Shown here in pieces: positions 52,471 to 61,466 of a DNA stretch of 64,000 nucleotides (the first letter of the stretch is position 1; every line of letters starts with the position of its first letter). This stretch comes from JAAYKT01 sp964408955 (GTDB lineage: Bacteria > Bacillota > Clostridia > Lutisporales > Lutisporaceae). A program made the translations under genes and the position numbers. The notes below the pieces were generated by a model. The model was given only the letters and a program-made list of their open reading frames with translations, had not been told where the DNA came from and made no database searches. The stretch covers positions 17,783 to 81,782 of the forward strand of contig CAYPBK010000006.1 in NCBI GenBank assembly GCA_964408955.1. The letters run 5' to 3'.

Positions 52471-54665
52471 TGAAATTAGACCCAAACAAAAAGATAGACA
52501 TTAAAGAAATACTAAAGGACTTGGAGAACTATAGACCTAGAAGAAGAGGCTGGCATTGGAGAGAAGGCGTAGAAGGAAAACGTACAATAGGCGATTTCGA
52601 CTTTTTCGAAACCTCTGAAGGCCTTAAAAATTATGTGCCTCTTCCGGGAAGCAGAGGGTTCGGATATATAGACCCCCAGCCTGATTGTGTAATAACAACT
52701 GAAATAGCTTCAGGGAGATTTGAAGACGACTTAAGAAGAATGAGAATGTCTGCATGGCACGGTGCGGATCACATAATGGTAATAAGAACTGCCGGACAAT
52801 CACATATAGATTCATTGCTGGAAGGCACTAATCAAGGAATAGGCGGCATAATGGTTACCAGAAAACAAGTAAGGGCAAGCAGAAAAGCACTGGACCTTAT
52901 TGAAGATGAAGTTGGCAGACCGATTAACTTTCACTCCTATGTATCTGGTGTGGCAGGGCCGGATATAGCTGTTATGTTTGCAGAAGAAGGCGTAAACGGC
53001 GCTCACCAGGACCCTCAGTACAATGTATTGTATAGAAATGTTAATATGATAAGAAGCTTTGTTGATGCTTGTGAAGCGAAAAAGGTTATGGTTTGGGCTG
53101 ATATGCTTCAAATTGACGGCGCTCACAACGCTAATGCAACTGCTATGAAAGCATGGAAGGTTATGCCTGAACTTATGGTACAGCACGCTATTAACTCCGC
53201 TTTTTCCAGAAAGATAGGAATGAAACCGGAAAACATCGCTTTATCTACAGTTCCACCCACCGGCACTCCTGCACCTTGTATGAGGTTAGATTTGCCTTAT
53301 GCTGTGGCACTGAGAGATTTCTTCAGCGAATATAAAATGAGAGCTCAACAAAACACAAAATACATGGAATCTGATGCAAGAGAAGCTACCGTAACTCATA
53401 CACTGAATCTAATGGTATCCAGACTTACAAGTGCAGATATACAATCAACAATAACACCGGATGAAGGAAGAAATGTTCCCTGGCATTACAACAATATCGC
53501 AGCCGTTGGTACTGCTAAGCAGGCTTTAAACGGCATGGACGGCTTAAGGGAAATGGTTAAACTGGATAGAGACGGTATACTGGGCAAGGATGTAAGAGAG
53601 ATAAAAGAAAGAGCAGTTTTATTCATGGAAGAAATGCTGGAAGTCGGCGGATATTTTAAAGCCGTTGAAGAAGGATTTTTCATCGACAGCGGATATTATC
53701 CTGAAAGAAACGGCGACGGTATTCCCAGACAAATAGACGGCGGTATTGGAGTAGGAATGATATTTGAAAGAGACGAGGATTATTTTGCTCCCGTATCTGT
53801 TCACTATGGATATAACAATATACCAGAAGGACTGGAAAAAGCTTCTGACGCTATAGGCGGAGATACCTTTGATGATCCTTCAAAAATCATTTATATAGAT
53901 GAATTAGATGAGTTTGATAACGTCAATATAAGACTGGAAGAATTAGATAGATATTATGATACCAGCTATGTAAAGCCTGAGGTAGAATGGAGAGCTGACG
54001 GTATAGTTGCTGTTACGATATTCCTCCCTCTTGATGAAAGAACTGCAGAATTTGCAGCCATCAAATGCGGTGAAAAGATGGGCTTGGATGATGTCACAGT
54101 AATTCATAAAAACGTTATGCATCCTTCCGAAGGAACATTGGTAGAAATAAAAGGTAAAGTTAAATTTGATATAGATGTAAATGATTTAATCATACCGGAA
54201 AAGGTACCGATTTTATCAGACGAAGAGATAAGAGAAGCAATAGAAAAGGAGCCATTCTTTGTTGTTGCTGCAACTGTTGGTGAAGATGAACACTCCGTTG
54301 GGCTTAAAGAAACACTTGATATTAAGCATGGCGGTATAGAAGGCTTTGGTATTAAATATCTATATCTGGGAACCTCTTGCCCTGTCGAAAAGCTAGTGGA
54401 CGCTGCTATCGAAACAAAGGCAGATGCAATATTAGCAAGCACAATAATTACTCACGATGATGTTCATATAAAGAACATGAGGAAAATACATGAGCTATGC
54501 GTAGAAAAAGGTATAAGAGATAAAATCATACTTGCATGCGGCGGAACACAGGTAACTAATGAAATAGCCAAGGATGCAGGCATGGACGTGGGATTCGGAA
54601 GAGGGACTCACGGAAACGAAGTTGCCAGTTACCTTGTTGAGAGAAGAAGGGAAATGAAAAAATAG
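52470..54665 (+). CDS. oraE: D-ornithine 4,5-aminomutase, E subunit
   Basis: A 731-residue OraE. The large N-terminal PLP/substrate TIM-barrel part (PRRRGWHWREG, TAGQSHIDSLLEGTNQGIGG, WADMLQIDGAHNANATA, STVPPTGTPAPCMRLDLP) is followed by the Rossmann B12-binding domain with the base-off motif D606-E-H608-S-V-G611 and later LACGGTQVTNE. It uses adenosylcobalamin and PLP for the radical 1,2-amino shift giving 2,4-diaminopentanoate. AAGGAGGG precedes the ATG. Confidence 0.96.
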   Translation: MKLDPNKKIDIKEILKDLENYRPRRRGWHWREGVEGKRTIGDFDFFETSEGLKNYVPLPGSRGFGYIDPQPDCVITTEIASGRFEDDLRRMRMSAWHGADHIMVIRTAGQSHIDSLLEGTNQGIGGIMVTRKQVRASRKALDLIEDEVGRPINFHSYVSGVAGPDIAVMFAEEGVNGAHQDPQYNVLYRNVNMIRSFVDACEAKKVMVWADMLQIDGAHNANATAMKAWKVMPELMVQHAINSAFSRKIGMKPENIALSTVPPTGTPAPCMRLDLPYAVALRDFFSEYKMRAQQNTKYMESDAREATVTHTLNLMVSRLTSADIQSTITPDEGRNVPWHYNNIAAVGTAKQALNGMDGLREMVKLDRDGILGKDVREIKERAVLFMEEMLEVGGYFKAVEEGFFIDSGYYPERNGDGIPRQIDGGIGVGMIFERDEDYFAPVSVHYGYNNIPEGLEKASDAIGGDTFDDPSKIIYIDELDEFDNVNIRLEELDRYYDTSYVKPEVEWRADGIVAVTIFLPLDERTAEFAAIKCGEKMGLDDVTVIHKNVMHPSEGTLVEIKGKVKFDIDVNDLIIPEKVPILSDEEIREAIEKEPFFVVAATVGEDEHSVGLKETLDIKHGGIEGFGIKYLYLGTSCPVEKLVDAAIETKADAILASTIITHDDVHIKNMRKIHELCVEKGIRDKIILACGGTQVTNEIAKDAGMDVGFGRGTHGNEVASYLVERRREMKK

Positions 54666-56024
54666 ATGAAAGTTGATGTATTAGTAGCTGAAATAGGCAG
54701 CACTACTACAGTAATAAATGCTTTTGGTGGTATTGGGACACCCTGTCCTTTATTTATAGGACAGGGTCAAGCCCCAACCTCTGTATCAGAAGGAGATGTT
54801 ACTATAGGATTAAAAGGTGCTGTTGATGATCTGAGAAAATCTTTATCTGTTGATAACCTGGAATACAAAGAAATGCTGGCAACAAGCAGCGCGGCAGGCG
54901 GACTTCGAATGACGGTTCACGGATTGGTATACGATATGACGGTAAGGGCTGCAAAGGAAGCCGCACTGGGAGCCGGCGGAATAATAAAGATGGTAACTGC
55001 CGGTAAACTCCGCAAAGTGGACTTAAAGAAAATATTAGATATCAGACCGAATATTATTTTGGTAGCCGGCGGAGTCGATTATGGTGAAAGAGATACAGCT
55101 CTTCATAATACAGAAATGATAGCATCCTTAAACTTGAATATACCCATTATATATGCAGGTAATATTGAAAATCAGGAAGAGGTTGCCCTAATTTGTGAGG
55201 AAAAGAACATAAAACTTTATTTAGTAGATAATGTTTATCCTCGAATCGATTTTTTGAATATTGAGCCTACGAGAAAAATAATTCAGGATGTTTTTGAAGA
55301 GCACATAATCCATGCGGCAGGAATGTCCACAGTGAGAGATATGGTAAAAGGCCCTATAATACCTACTCCGGGTGCGGTAATGGAAGCAGCAAGGCTATTA
55401 AAAGAAAGCATAGGAGATTTGGTTATTTTTGATGTAGGCGGCGCTACAACTGACGTTCATTCTGTTACGGAAGGTTCCGAGGAAATAAACAAAATGTTAA
55501 TCAGCCCGGAGCCCTACGCTAAACGTACAGTTGAAGGGGATTTAGGTGTATTTATCAATTTAAAACATATTGTAGAGAAAATAGGAATTAAAGAGCTGGA
55601 AAAGGATTTTCCTGATGTTAACAGATTGATAGAAGAAGCTCGCCCTATTCCCGAAACAGATGAGGAAAAAAGATTTGTAGAGAGACTAACCAAAGAGGCT
55701 GTTTTAACATCTTTAGAAAGACATGCGGGCAAGCTCAGGTATATATACGGTCCTTCAGGTAAAAAAACTATTGCTGAAGGTAAGGATTTATCAAATATAA
55801 AATACATCATAGGTACAGGCGGCGCTCTTACACGGTTGCCGAATAATATAGAAATATTAAAAAATGCGGCAGGTTACGGTAAAGGTTTAGAGTTGTATCC
55901 GCATAAGGAAGCAAAAGTATTAATAGATGAAGATTATATATTTGCATCATTAGGGGTTTTATCAAAAAAGTATCCCGTGGATTCTTTACTGTTGATGAAA
56001 AAGAGTATTAAATTTGAAGAATAA
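54666..56024 (+). CDS. GlmL/MutL-like actin-fold ATPase linked to aminomutase
   Basis: A 452-residue ASKHA-fold protein: AEIGSTTTVINAF (phosphate-1 loop, residues 7-19), LVAGGVDYGERDTALHNTEMIA, FDVGGATTDVHSV (phosphate-2 loop) and IGTGGALTRLPN. Relatives (GlmL/MutL of glutamate mutase clusters) accompany B12 mutases and are thought to act as chaperones or reactivators. Its position directly after oraE (no gap) fits this for OraSE. The RBS lies within the oraE end (AAGGGAAA). Confidence 0.9.
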   Translation: MKVDVLVAEIGSTTTVINAFGGIGTPCPLFIGQGQAPTSVSEGDVTIGLKGAVDDLRKSLSVDNLEYKEMLATSSAAGGLRMTVHGLVYDMTVRAAKEAALGAGGIIKMVTAGKLRKVDLKKILDIRPNIILVAGGVDYGERDTALHNTEMIASLNLNIPIIYAGNIENQEEVALICEEKNIKLYLVDNVYPRIDFLNIEPTRKIIQDVFEEHIIHAAGMSTVRDMVKGPIIPTPGAVMEAARLLKESIGDLVIFDVGGATTDVHSVTEGSEEINKMLISPEPYAKRTVEGDLGVFINLKHIVEKIGIKELEKDFPDVNRLIEEARPIPETDEEKRFVERLTKEAVLTSLERHAGKLRYIYGPSGKKTIAEGKDLSNIKYIIGTGGALTRLPNNIEILKNAAGYGKGLELYPHKEAKVLIDEDYIFASLGVLSKKYPVDSLLLMKKSIKFEE

Positions 56025-56044
56025 TTGTGAATTGGAGGAAAAAG

Positions 56045-57106
56045 ATGAAATACCCTTCTTTAAATATAGATGTAAAAAAATTAGAGCATAATACAAGAAT
56101 ATTAGTTGAAAAATGCTCTAAATACAATATCAGTATCGCAGCGGTATCCAAAGTTTTCTGTGGACTGCCTGATTTAGTGGAAGCATTGATGAAAGGCGGA
56201 GCAACTTATATTGCTGATTCCAGAATAGAAAACTTTAAAAGAATGAAGCATTTGAATGTTACAAAAATGCTTTTAAGAATACCTATGTTATCCCAGGTTG
56301 ATGATATAATCGATCATGTCGATATCAGCTTAAACTCTGAATATACCGTTATAAAAGCTTTATCTGATGCAGCATTAAAAAAAGGAAAAGTACATGATAT
56401 TATATTTATGGTTGATTTAGGTGATTTACGTGAAGGAGTATGGATGGATGACGCCGTTGAATATATTGGACGACTACTTGATTTAAAAGGTATAAATATT
56501 AAAGGTATAGGTGCTAATTTAACCTGCTATGGGGCAGTTATACCTAAGGAAGATAATTTGTCAAAGCTGTTATCCATAGCAAAGAAAATTGAAGATAAAT
56601 ATAAACTAAAGCTAGACATAATATCCGGAGGCAACTCCAGCAGCCTATACCTTGTTGAGAACGGAAACATACCAAAAGGAATAAATAACCTTAGATTAGG
56701 CGAATCAATAGTCCTAGGAAACGAAACTGCCTATGGGGGAAGAATAGAAGGCTCCTATAATGACTGCTTTACTTTTTCAGCTGAAATAGTTGAGTTAAAG
56801 GAAAAACCATCAATACCAATCGGTGAAATAGGCGTCGATGCTTTTGGCGAGAAGCCGACGTTCGTAGATAAAGGAATAAGGAAGCGCGCAATAGTTGCCG
56901 CAGGGAAGCAAGATGTCAAAGTCGATGGATTAACTCCTATTGATGAGAAGCTAAATATATTAGGCGCAAGCAGTGATCATATGATAATTGATGTTACTGA
57001 CAGCGATGCAGATTATAAAATAGGCGATAAAATTGACTTTCTTCTTGATTATGGCGCTTTACTTTCATTATCAACATCTGAATATGTTACGAAAAACATT
57101 CTATAG
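56045..57106 (+). CDS. orr: ornithine racemase
   Basis: A PLP racemase of about 353 residues of the alanine-racemase fold (YggS-like barrel plus C-terminal domain). The PLP lysine is in ISIAAVSKVFCGLPDLVEAL (near residue 37). ADSRIENFKRMK, FMVDLGDLREGVW, IGANLTCYGAVIP and SGGNSSSLYLVENG follow. It makes D-ornithine from L-ornithine for OraSE. GGAGG (56035-56039) sets ATG 56045; an in-frame start at 56027 lies upstream of it. It is the last gene of the operon before a terminator. Confidence 0.93.
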   Translation: MKYPSLNIDVKKLEHNTRILVEKCSKYNISIAAVSKVFCGLPDLVEALMKGGATYIADSRIENFKRMKHLNVTKMLLRIPMLSQVDDIIDHVDISLNSEYTVIKALSDAALKKGKVHDIIFMVDLGDLREGVWMDDAVEYIGRLLDLKGINIKGIGANLTCYGAVIPKEDNLSKLLSIAKKIEDKYKLKLDIISGGNSSSLYLVENGNIPKGINNLRLGESIVLGNETAYGGRIEGSYNDCFTFSAEIVELKEKPSIPIGEIGVDAFGEKPTFVDKGIRKRAIVAAGKQDVKVDGLTPIDEKLNILGASSDHMIIDVTDSDADYKIGDKIDFLLDYGALLSLSTSEYVTKNIL

Positions 57107-57107
57107 C

Positions 57108-57145
57108 AATTAAGGCTTCTTAAACAAGAAGCCTTAATTAATTTA
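57108..57145 (+). terminator. terminator of the ornithine operon
   Basis: 14-bp stem AATTAAGGCTTCTT and AAGAAGCCTTAATT with a 4-base loop, then AATTTATTATT. Confidence 0.85.
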
Positions 57146-57154
57146 TTATTAAGC

Positions 57155-57182
57155 ATTATTAATATTTGATAAAGATTGCATT
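57155..57182 (+). repeat. dispersed intergenic repeat, partial copy D
   Basis: ATTATTAATATTTGATAAA followed by GATTGCATT. It differs from copy B (37630-37657) at one of 28 positions. Only the left half is present. Confidence 0.6.
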
Positions 57183-57210
57183 GTGGAGAGACTTGAAAAG
57201 AATAATATCA

Positions 57211-57239
57211 TTTACAAGAACAGATGTTCGTTATATAAT
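57211..57239 (+). promoter_or_regulatory. SOS (LexA-box) promoter of the WYL-rarA operon
   Basis: TTTACA (57211-57216), a 17-bp spacer and consensus TATAAT (57234-57239). A perfect Gram-positive LexA box core GAACAGATGTTC (57218-57229) lies between them. Confidence 0.85.
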
Positions 57240-57257
57240 TAAAGCGGATGTGATATT

Positions 57258-57458
57258 ATGATAGAGTATGTTATCAAAACTGCTTTAGAAAATAAAAAAA
57301 CTATAAAAATTATCTACGCATCTAAAAACGGTATAAGCACAAGAATTATTAAACCAATAAAACTGGATAAGGGCTGTTTAAAAGCTTATTGCTTTACAAA
57401 AGAAGCAGTAAGAGTATTTAAAATTGAAAATATACTAAGTGCCTATTTATTACGTTGA
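57258..57458 (+). CDS. mini-WYL-domain protein
   Basis: A 66-residue protein that is little more than a WYL-like core: KTIKIIYASKNGISTRIIKPIKLDKGCLKAYCFTKEAVRVFKIENIL. The IYAS, RIIKP, GCLKAYC and VRVFKIENI positions correspond to the ligand-binding beta sheet of WYL regulators, but there is no DNA-binding domain. It shares a LexA-controlled promoter with rarA, 12 bp downstream, so a role in DNA damage sensing or in modulating RarA is inferred. The RBS (GCGGATGTGATA) is modest. Confidence 0.7.
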   Translation: MIEYVIKTALENKKTIKIIYASKNGISTRIIKPIKLDKGCLKAYCFTKEAVRVFKIENILSAYLLR

Positions 57459-57470
57459 GAGGCTGATAAA

Positions 57471-58814
57471 ATGAAAAATAATCAATTAGATATGTTTAAT
57501 ATAAAACTGGAGGAAAATCTTAAAAAGGAAAGTCCTTTGGCTTTAAGAATGCGCCCTGACAGCCTTGACGATTTTGTCGGTCAAAAAGACATAATATCCA
57601 AAGGTAAATTTCTATATAGAGCAATAATAGCAGATAAACTCACATCCCTCATACTATGGGGACCTCCCGGCAGCGGTAAAACAACTTTGGCAAAAATCAT
57701 ATCAAACTATACAAAAGCACTTTTCAAGCAAGTTAATGCTGTAACCTCCGGAGTTGCAGATTTAAAGAAAACAATTGAAGATGCAAAAAACGAAAGAGCA
57801 ATGTACAGTCATCGCACCATTGTATTCATTGATGAAATACATAGATTTAATAAAGCCCAGCAGGATGTATTGCTTCCTCATGTTGAGGATGGAACAATAA
57901 TCATTATAGGCGCAACTACCGAAAACCCATACTATGAAGTTAATAGCGCTTTAATATCAAGATCGACGGTAATAAAGCTGGATGCCCTTAAGGATGAAGA
58001 TATAAAAGAAATAATAAATAGAACTCTCAAAGATAAAGAAAAAGGCCTTGGAGCATATAATGCTGCTATAACAGAGGATGCATTGAACCATATAGTACTA
58101 ATCTCTCAAGGTGATGCCAGACAAGCTTTAAATGCATTGGAAATGGCTGTCCTAACTTCCGAAAAGGATGAAAAAGGCAGAATAATAATTGATATAGAAA
58201 CAGCCCAGGATTGCATACAGAAAAAGGCAGTCCAATATGATAAAAAAGGCGAAAACCATTATGACACCATATCGGCTTTTATAAAAAGCATGAGGGGCTC
58301 TGATCCCGATGCTGCTTTGCATTACCTGGCACGAATGCTATATGCCGGAGAGGATCCAATGTTCATTATCAGGAGAATTATAATCTGTGCCTCAGAAGAT
58401 GTTGGCAATGCAGACCCCCAAGCTCTATGCGTTGCTGTTGCTGCTGCGGACGCCATCAAAATGATAGGTATGCCGGAAAGCAGAATAATACTGGCACAAG
58501 CCACCGTATATGTTGCATGTGCACCTAAAAGCAATGCTTCCTATATGGGAATAGAGAAAGCTTTAAAGGATATAGAAAAAAAGGAAATGGGAGTAATTCC
58601 ATATCATTTAAGAAATAATGCTTTCAGCGGTGCTGAAAAGCTTGGCTATGGGAAGGATTATAAATACCCTCATGATTATCAAAATAGCTATACAAAGCAG
58701 CAATATTTGCCTAACGAATTAATTGGTGAGAAGTATTATATACCTACCGATAACGGCTATGAAAAAGAAATAAAAAAATATTTTCAAATAATTAATACAA
58801 AAGAGAAGGAATAA
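57471..58814 (+). CDS. rarA: RarA/MgsA-type replication-associated AAA+ ATPase
   Basis: A 447-residue RarA. SPLALRMRPDSLDDFVGQKDI is followed by Walker A LWGPPGSGKTTLAKII (about residues 59-74), Walker B IVFIDEIHRFNKAQQDVLLP, sensor ATTENPYYEVNSALISRS, ISQGDARQALNALEMAV and the tetramerisation region HYDTISAFIKSMRGSDPDAALHYLARML. RarA acts at stalled forks, and its placement under a LexA box fits that role. GAGAGG lies near the ATG. It is the second gene of the SOS operon. Confidence 0.94.
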   Translation: MKNNQLDMFNIKLEENLKKESPLALRMRPDSLDDFVGQKDIISKGKFLYRAIIADKLTSLILWGPPGSGKTTLAKIISNYTKALFKQVNAVTSGVADLKKTIEDAKNERAMYSHRTIVFIDEIHRFNKAQQDVLLPHVEDGTIIIIGATTENPYYEVNSALISRSTVIKLDALKDEDIKEIINRTLKDKEKGLGAYNAAITEDALNHIVLISQGDARQALNALEMAVLTSEKDEKGRIIIDIETAQDCIQKKAVQYDKKGENHYDTISAFIKSMRGSDPDAALHYLARMLYAGEDPMFIIRRIIICASEDVGNADPQALCVAVAAADAIKMIGMPESRIILAQATVYVACAPKSNASYMGIEKALKDIEKKEMGVIPYHLRNNAFSGAEKLGYGKDYKYPHDYQNSYTKQQYLPNELIGEKYYIPTDNGYEKEIKKYFQIINTKEKE

Positions 58815-58852
58815 TGCTGCAATTCAATGGATTGTTTAGTTTATTAATACCA

Positions 58853-60322
58853 TCATTTGAATAAGCTTCCTATCATCTTAATGAATTTGTTTTCTTTCTT
58901 TTCAATTGAAGCCAATGAATCTGGTAGATTATCCTTCATTGGTAATGTTTTTTGTAAAGAAGCCTTTTCTTTTAACATATCAATATTCAAATCCGGTTTA
59001 TTATCCTTGGATAATATATTGTCAGAGGACATACTATTATCCATCTTAAATGCCGTTGGTTTTATTCTCATAAATTTCTTTTTGAAATCACTTTCCTTTA
59101 ATACGGGTTTTTCTCTTTCTATGAAGTGTATTTTTGTTTCATTCGTTGTGGTTTCATTAATATTATTATTTTGGGTGTTTTCAATAAGCTTAAAAAGCCT
59201 ATCATCCAGCTTTGCTATTTTTACAGATAACAAGTCAATTTTATCAGATATAGATTTATCATTTTGCTTATTCTTTGTAGCATCATCAATAGAGAATATT
59301 TCATAGCTTTCATCCTCTTGCTCCAGCTCGCTTATTTCTAAGTATTTATTTATATTACATATTTTACTTTCCTTTAATATCAGTTTATTACCATCATTAT
59401 TTAATAAACGTACATAAGTTAAAGATGAAATATCAGCGCGGTGAGACACTTTTGATATTTTAGTAAAATACTTATTTTGCATGTCATAATAACGGCTTTG
59501 AATTTTGTTATTATCTATATGAGTTATTAAAATTTCTTTTCCCTCTAATTTAAAATCTATAATTCCTTTATCCGAAAACAATTCAATTTTATTAGTATCA
59601 TATAATAAAAAAGCAATTTTGCTTTCCTTTTTCTTTTTAAAGACAAAAAAAGTAAGCATTTTATTTAAACGGTAATATGCAATTAAAAACAAATCATCGG
59701 TCATAGGCAAAAGCTTTGTGCTTATGTTTCCGTTATATAAGTTTACAATATCGCTTTTTAGCCATTTATTGATTACTGAATCATATAGATAATTCACTAT
59801 TTTATATCTATCATCCTCATTATCCGTCAAAACCATATCGACCATGGACTCACCAATAGCAAAGCTTGGATAGAAATCATCCGGTTCCTTAGAATACAGC
59901 CTGCAAACACTAAATATATTCCAATTGTTGTTTTTGTATTGGGCATGATGAATACTATAATATTCGTTTACCTGTATTTTACTGCAAAATATTATATTTA
60001 AAATCCCTTTCAAAAGGAACATTTCTAAAGGGAACGCATAATTGATATTTGCAAAAGCTTTCAACTCCACAGTGTCCCAACCGGACCCTTTATTAATAAA
60101 TAATAAAATATCATTATTTAAAGTCTCACATAAAACATAAATATCATCTTCCACTGATATTGTGCATATAAAGTTTTTCAAAACTTTATTGATAAGAATT
60201 TTTTCTTTTACTGCATCCATAGAATAATAAACACTGTAATATATGGCGGAGTCCTTGTAATACAAACAATGCTTGTTGCCTTTGGAATCAATTAAAATAT
60301 TACATGGAAATTTCCTATTCAT
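58853..60322 (-). CDS. unrecognised 489-residue protein
   Basis: I do not recognise this protein. The first 320 or so residues are beta-rich, with repeated aromatic strands (for example KHCLYYKDSAIYYSVYYS and VEDDIYVLCETLNNDILLFI), suggestive of a propeller-like fold. A coiled-coil segment follows (about 365-390, SDKIDLLSVKIAKLDDRLFKLI), then a low-complexity charged stretch and a short amphipathic end (FIKMIGSLFK) that could touch membrane. There is no signal peptide. It is transcribed away from the cysteine-rich gene with 151 bp between them. AGGGAGTGG precedes the ATG. A sporulation role is only a guess. Confidence 0.6.
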   Translation of the reverse strand: MNRKFPCNILIDSKGNKHCLYYKDSAIYYSVYYSMDAVKEKILINKVLKNFICTISVEDDIYVLCETLNNDILLFINKGSGWDTVELKAFANINYAFPLEMFLLKGILNIIFCSKIQVNEYYSIHHAQYKNNNWNIFSVCRLYSKEPDDFYPSFAIGESMVDMVLTDNEDDRYKIVNYLYDSVINKWLKSDIVNLYNGNISTKLLPMTDDLFLIAYYRLNKMLTFFVFKKKKESKIAFLLYDTNKIELFSDKGIIDFKLEGKEILITHIDNNKIQSRYYDMQNKYFTKISKVSHRADISSLTYVRLLNNDGNKLILKESKICNINKYLEISELEQEDESYEIFSIDDATKNKQNDKSISDKIDLLSVKIAKLDDRLFKLIENTQNNNINETTTNETKIHFIEREKPVLKESDFKKKFMRIKPTAFKMDNSMSSDNILSKDNKPDLNIDMLKEKASLQKTLPMKDNLPDSLASIEKKENKFIKMIGSLFK

Positions 60323-60473
60323 TTTATTCCACTCCCTGTTTTTACCTTAATAAATATATATGGAATGATTAAAGCATTTATGTTGTTTATTATTTATAAA
60401 AAGCGTTACACAAAAGCTTTTGCACAACATATTATGTAATATAAAAATAAAGGCATAAGGTAGGTGTTAAAAT

Positions 60474-61199
60474 ATGTTCTTGCCGGAAGTCCAATGCAGA
60501 GGTACCTTTGCTATCGGCAGTACGACAGTATATAGAGAGTGTGTCAAAGTAAAAAAAGTTTATGATGAATTTGTATTAAGAGAATGTGTAGACGGAATTG
60601 AATTTGAAGCAGAAGGCTGTGGGGAAAACGCTAGCTTTGCTATAAAGCCAACACTTATACTGAGACGTTGTGACATAATCAACCCGCAGATATCTGATGC
60701 TTCGACCAAATATCTAAAGAGGCTACGATTTTCAGGAAGGTGCTGCTGCCATGTATATGCAAAGGACGAAAATAATAATATAATAAAGCTCAAAGTAAAA
60801 AGTGTTCCACCGGGAACAGCATTATCAAAAGGACCGGGAGGGGAGCTTTGCTACAGTTTTAATGTTCGTAGGGAGTATCCCGGTGTAAAGCGTGAAGCTT
60901 TTGAGAGAATGCTGCACTTTGTTGATCAACAAAGGTTTAAACTCGAATGTATGGAGGAAGCAATAATAGATGAAGAGAACAATCAATTCGTTAATGGCGT
61001 GCTTTTGACTAGCTTGGGTATATTCCTTGCTGTAAAATTTGATGCTGAGGTTCAGCTTTGTATTCCCGTAATAGGTTATTGTCAATTGACTGATGAATGC
61101 TCCGAAGAAGACTTTTGTGGTAATTTTGAAGCAGAGGATATACCTAATTTTAATCCCCCCCAATTAAGCTTTATTATTCCGACTACCTTAGAGGAATAA
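60474..61199 (+). CDS. cysteine-rich protein of unknown function (possible coat-type)
   Basis: A 241-residue protein with about 14 cysteines, many in short repeats of the kind xEC/xRC (QC, REC, REC, GCGE, RRCD, GRCCCHVY, LCYS, LEC, LCIP, YCQL, DECS, DFCG). It has no signal peptide or membrane segment. The N-terminal part alternates Cys and beta-forming residues; the C-terminus is acidic. Cysteine-rich, unsecreted proteins of this sort occur among spore coat or exosporium proteins of Clostridia, but I do not recognise the family. AAGGTAGGTG precedes the ATG. A nested hairpin and an IS element follow it. Confidence 0.6.
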   Translation: MFLPEVQCRGTFAIGSTTVYRECVKVKKVYDEFVLRECVDGIEFEAEGCGENASFAIKPTLILRRCDIINPQISDASTKYLKRLRFSGRCCCHVYAKDENNNIIKLKVKSVPPGTALSKGPGGELCYSFNVRREYPGVKREAFERMLHFVDQQRFKLECMEEAIIDEENNQFVNGVLLTSLGIFLAVKFDAEVQLCIPVIGYCQLTDECSEEDFCGNFEAEDIPNFNPPQLSFIIPTTLEE

Positions 61200-61223
61200 A
61201 TTATAATTAAATAAACAATAAGT

Positions 61224-61292
61224 GAAGAAAAGGCAAATCATAAAGTTACCCATTGGGTAAAAGTATTAAATAATATGTATAGCCTTTTCTTC
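61224..61292 (+). repeat. nested inverted repeat downstream of the cysteine-rich gene
   Basis: Perfect 11-bp arms GAAGAAAAGGC (61224-61234) and GCCTTTTCTTC (61282-61292) enclose a second perfect hairpin, TTACCC ATT GGGTAA (61246-61260). It may act as the terminator of the preceding gene. Confidence 0.75.
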
Positions 61293-61297
61293 TTAAA
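61293..61297. repeat. target-site duplication, left copy
   Basis: TTAAA, repeated exactly at 63875-63879 on the other side of the element. Confidence 0.75.
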
Positions 61298-61316
61298 TGA
61301 GTATTCCGCATTACTT

Positions 61317-61377
61317 TGAGCCACCTGTCCGGCTGAACTGAGCCACCTTTCCGTTTTCAAGTGAGCCATAGTTCCGG
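61317..61377 (+). repeat. left-end multiple repeats of the IS
   Basis: TGAGCCACCTGTCCGG (61317-61332), TGAGCCACCTTTCCG (61339-61353) and TGAGCCATAGTTCCGG (61362-61377), the transposase-binding repeats typical of IS21 ends. Confidence 0.85.
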
Positions 61378-61466
61378 ATAGAGAGAGCCATTATCATTTT
61401 GTCCTTTATAATGTATTTATGCATCAATTTCCAGATGCAAATACGTTTAAAGGAGGTCATTTGAAA

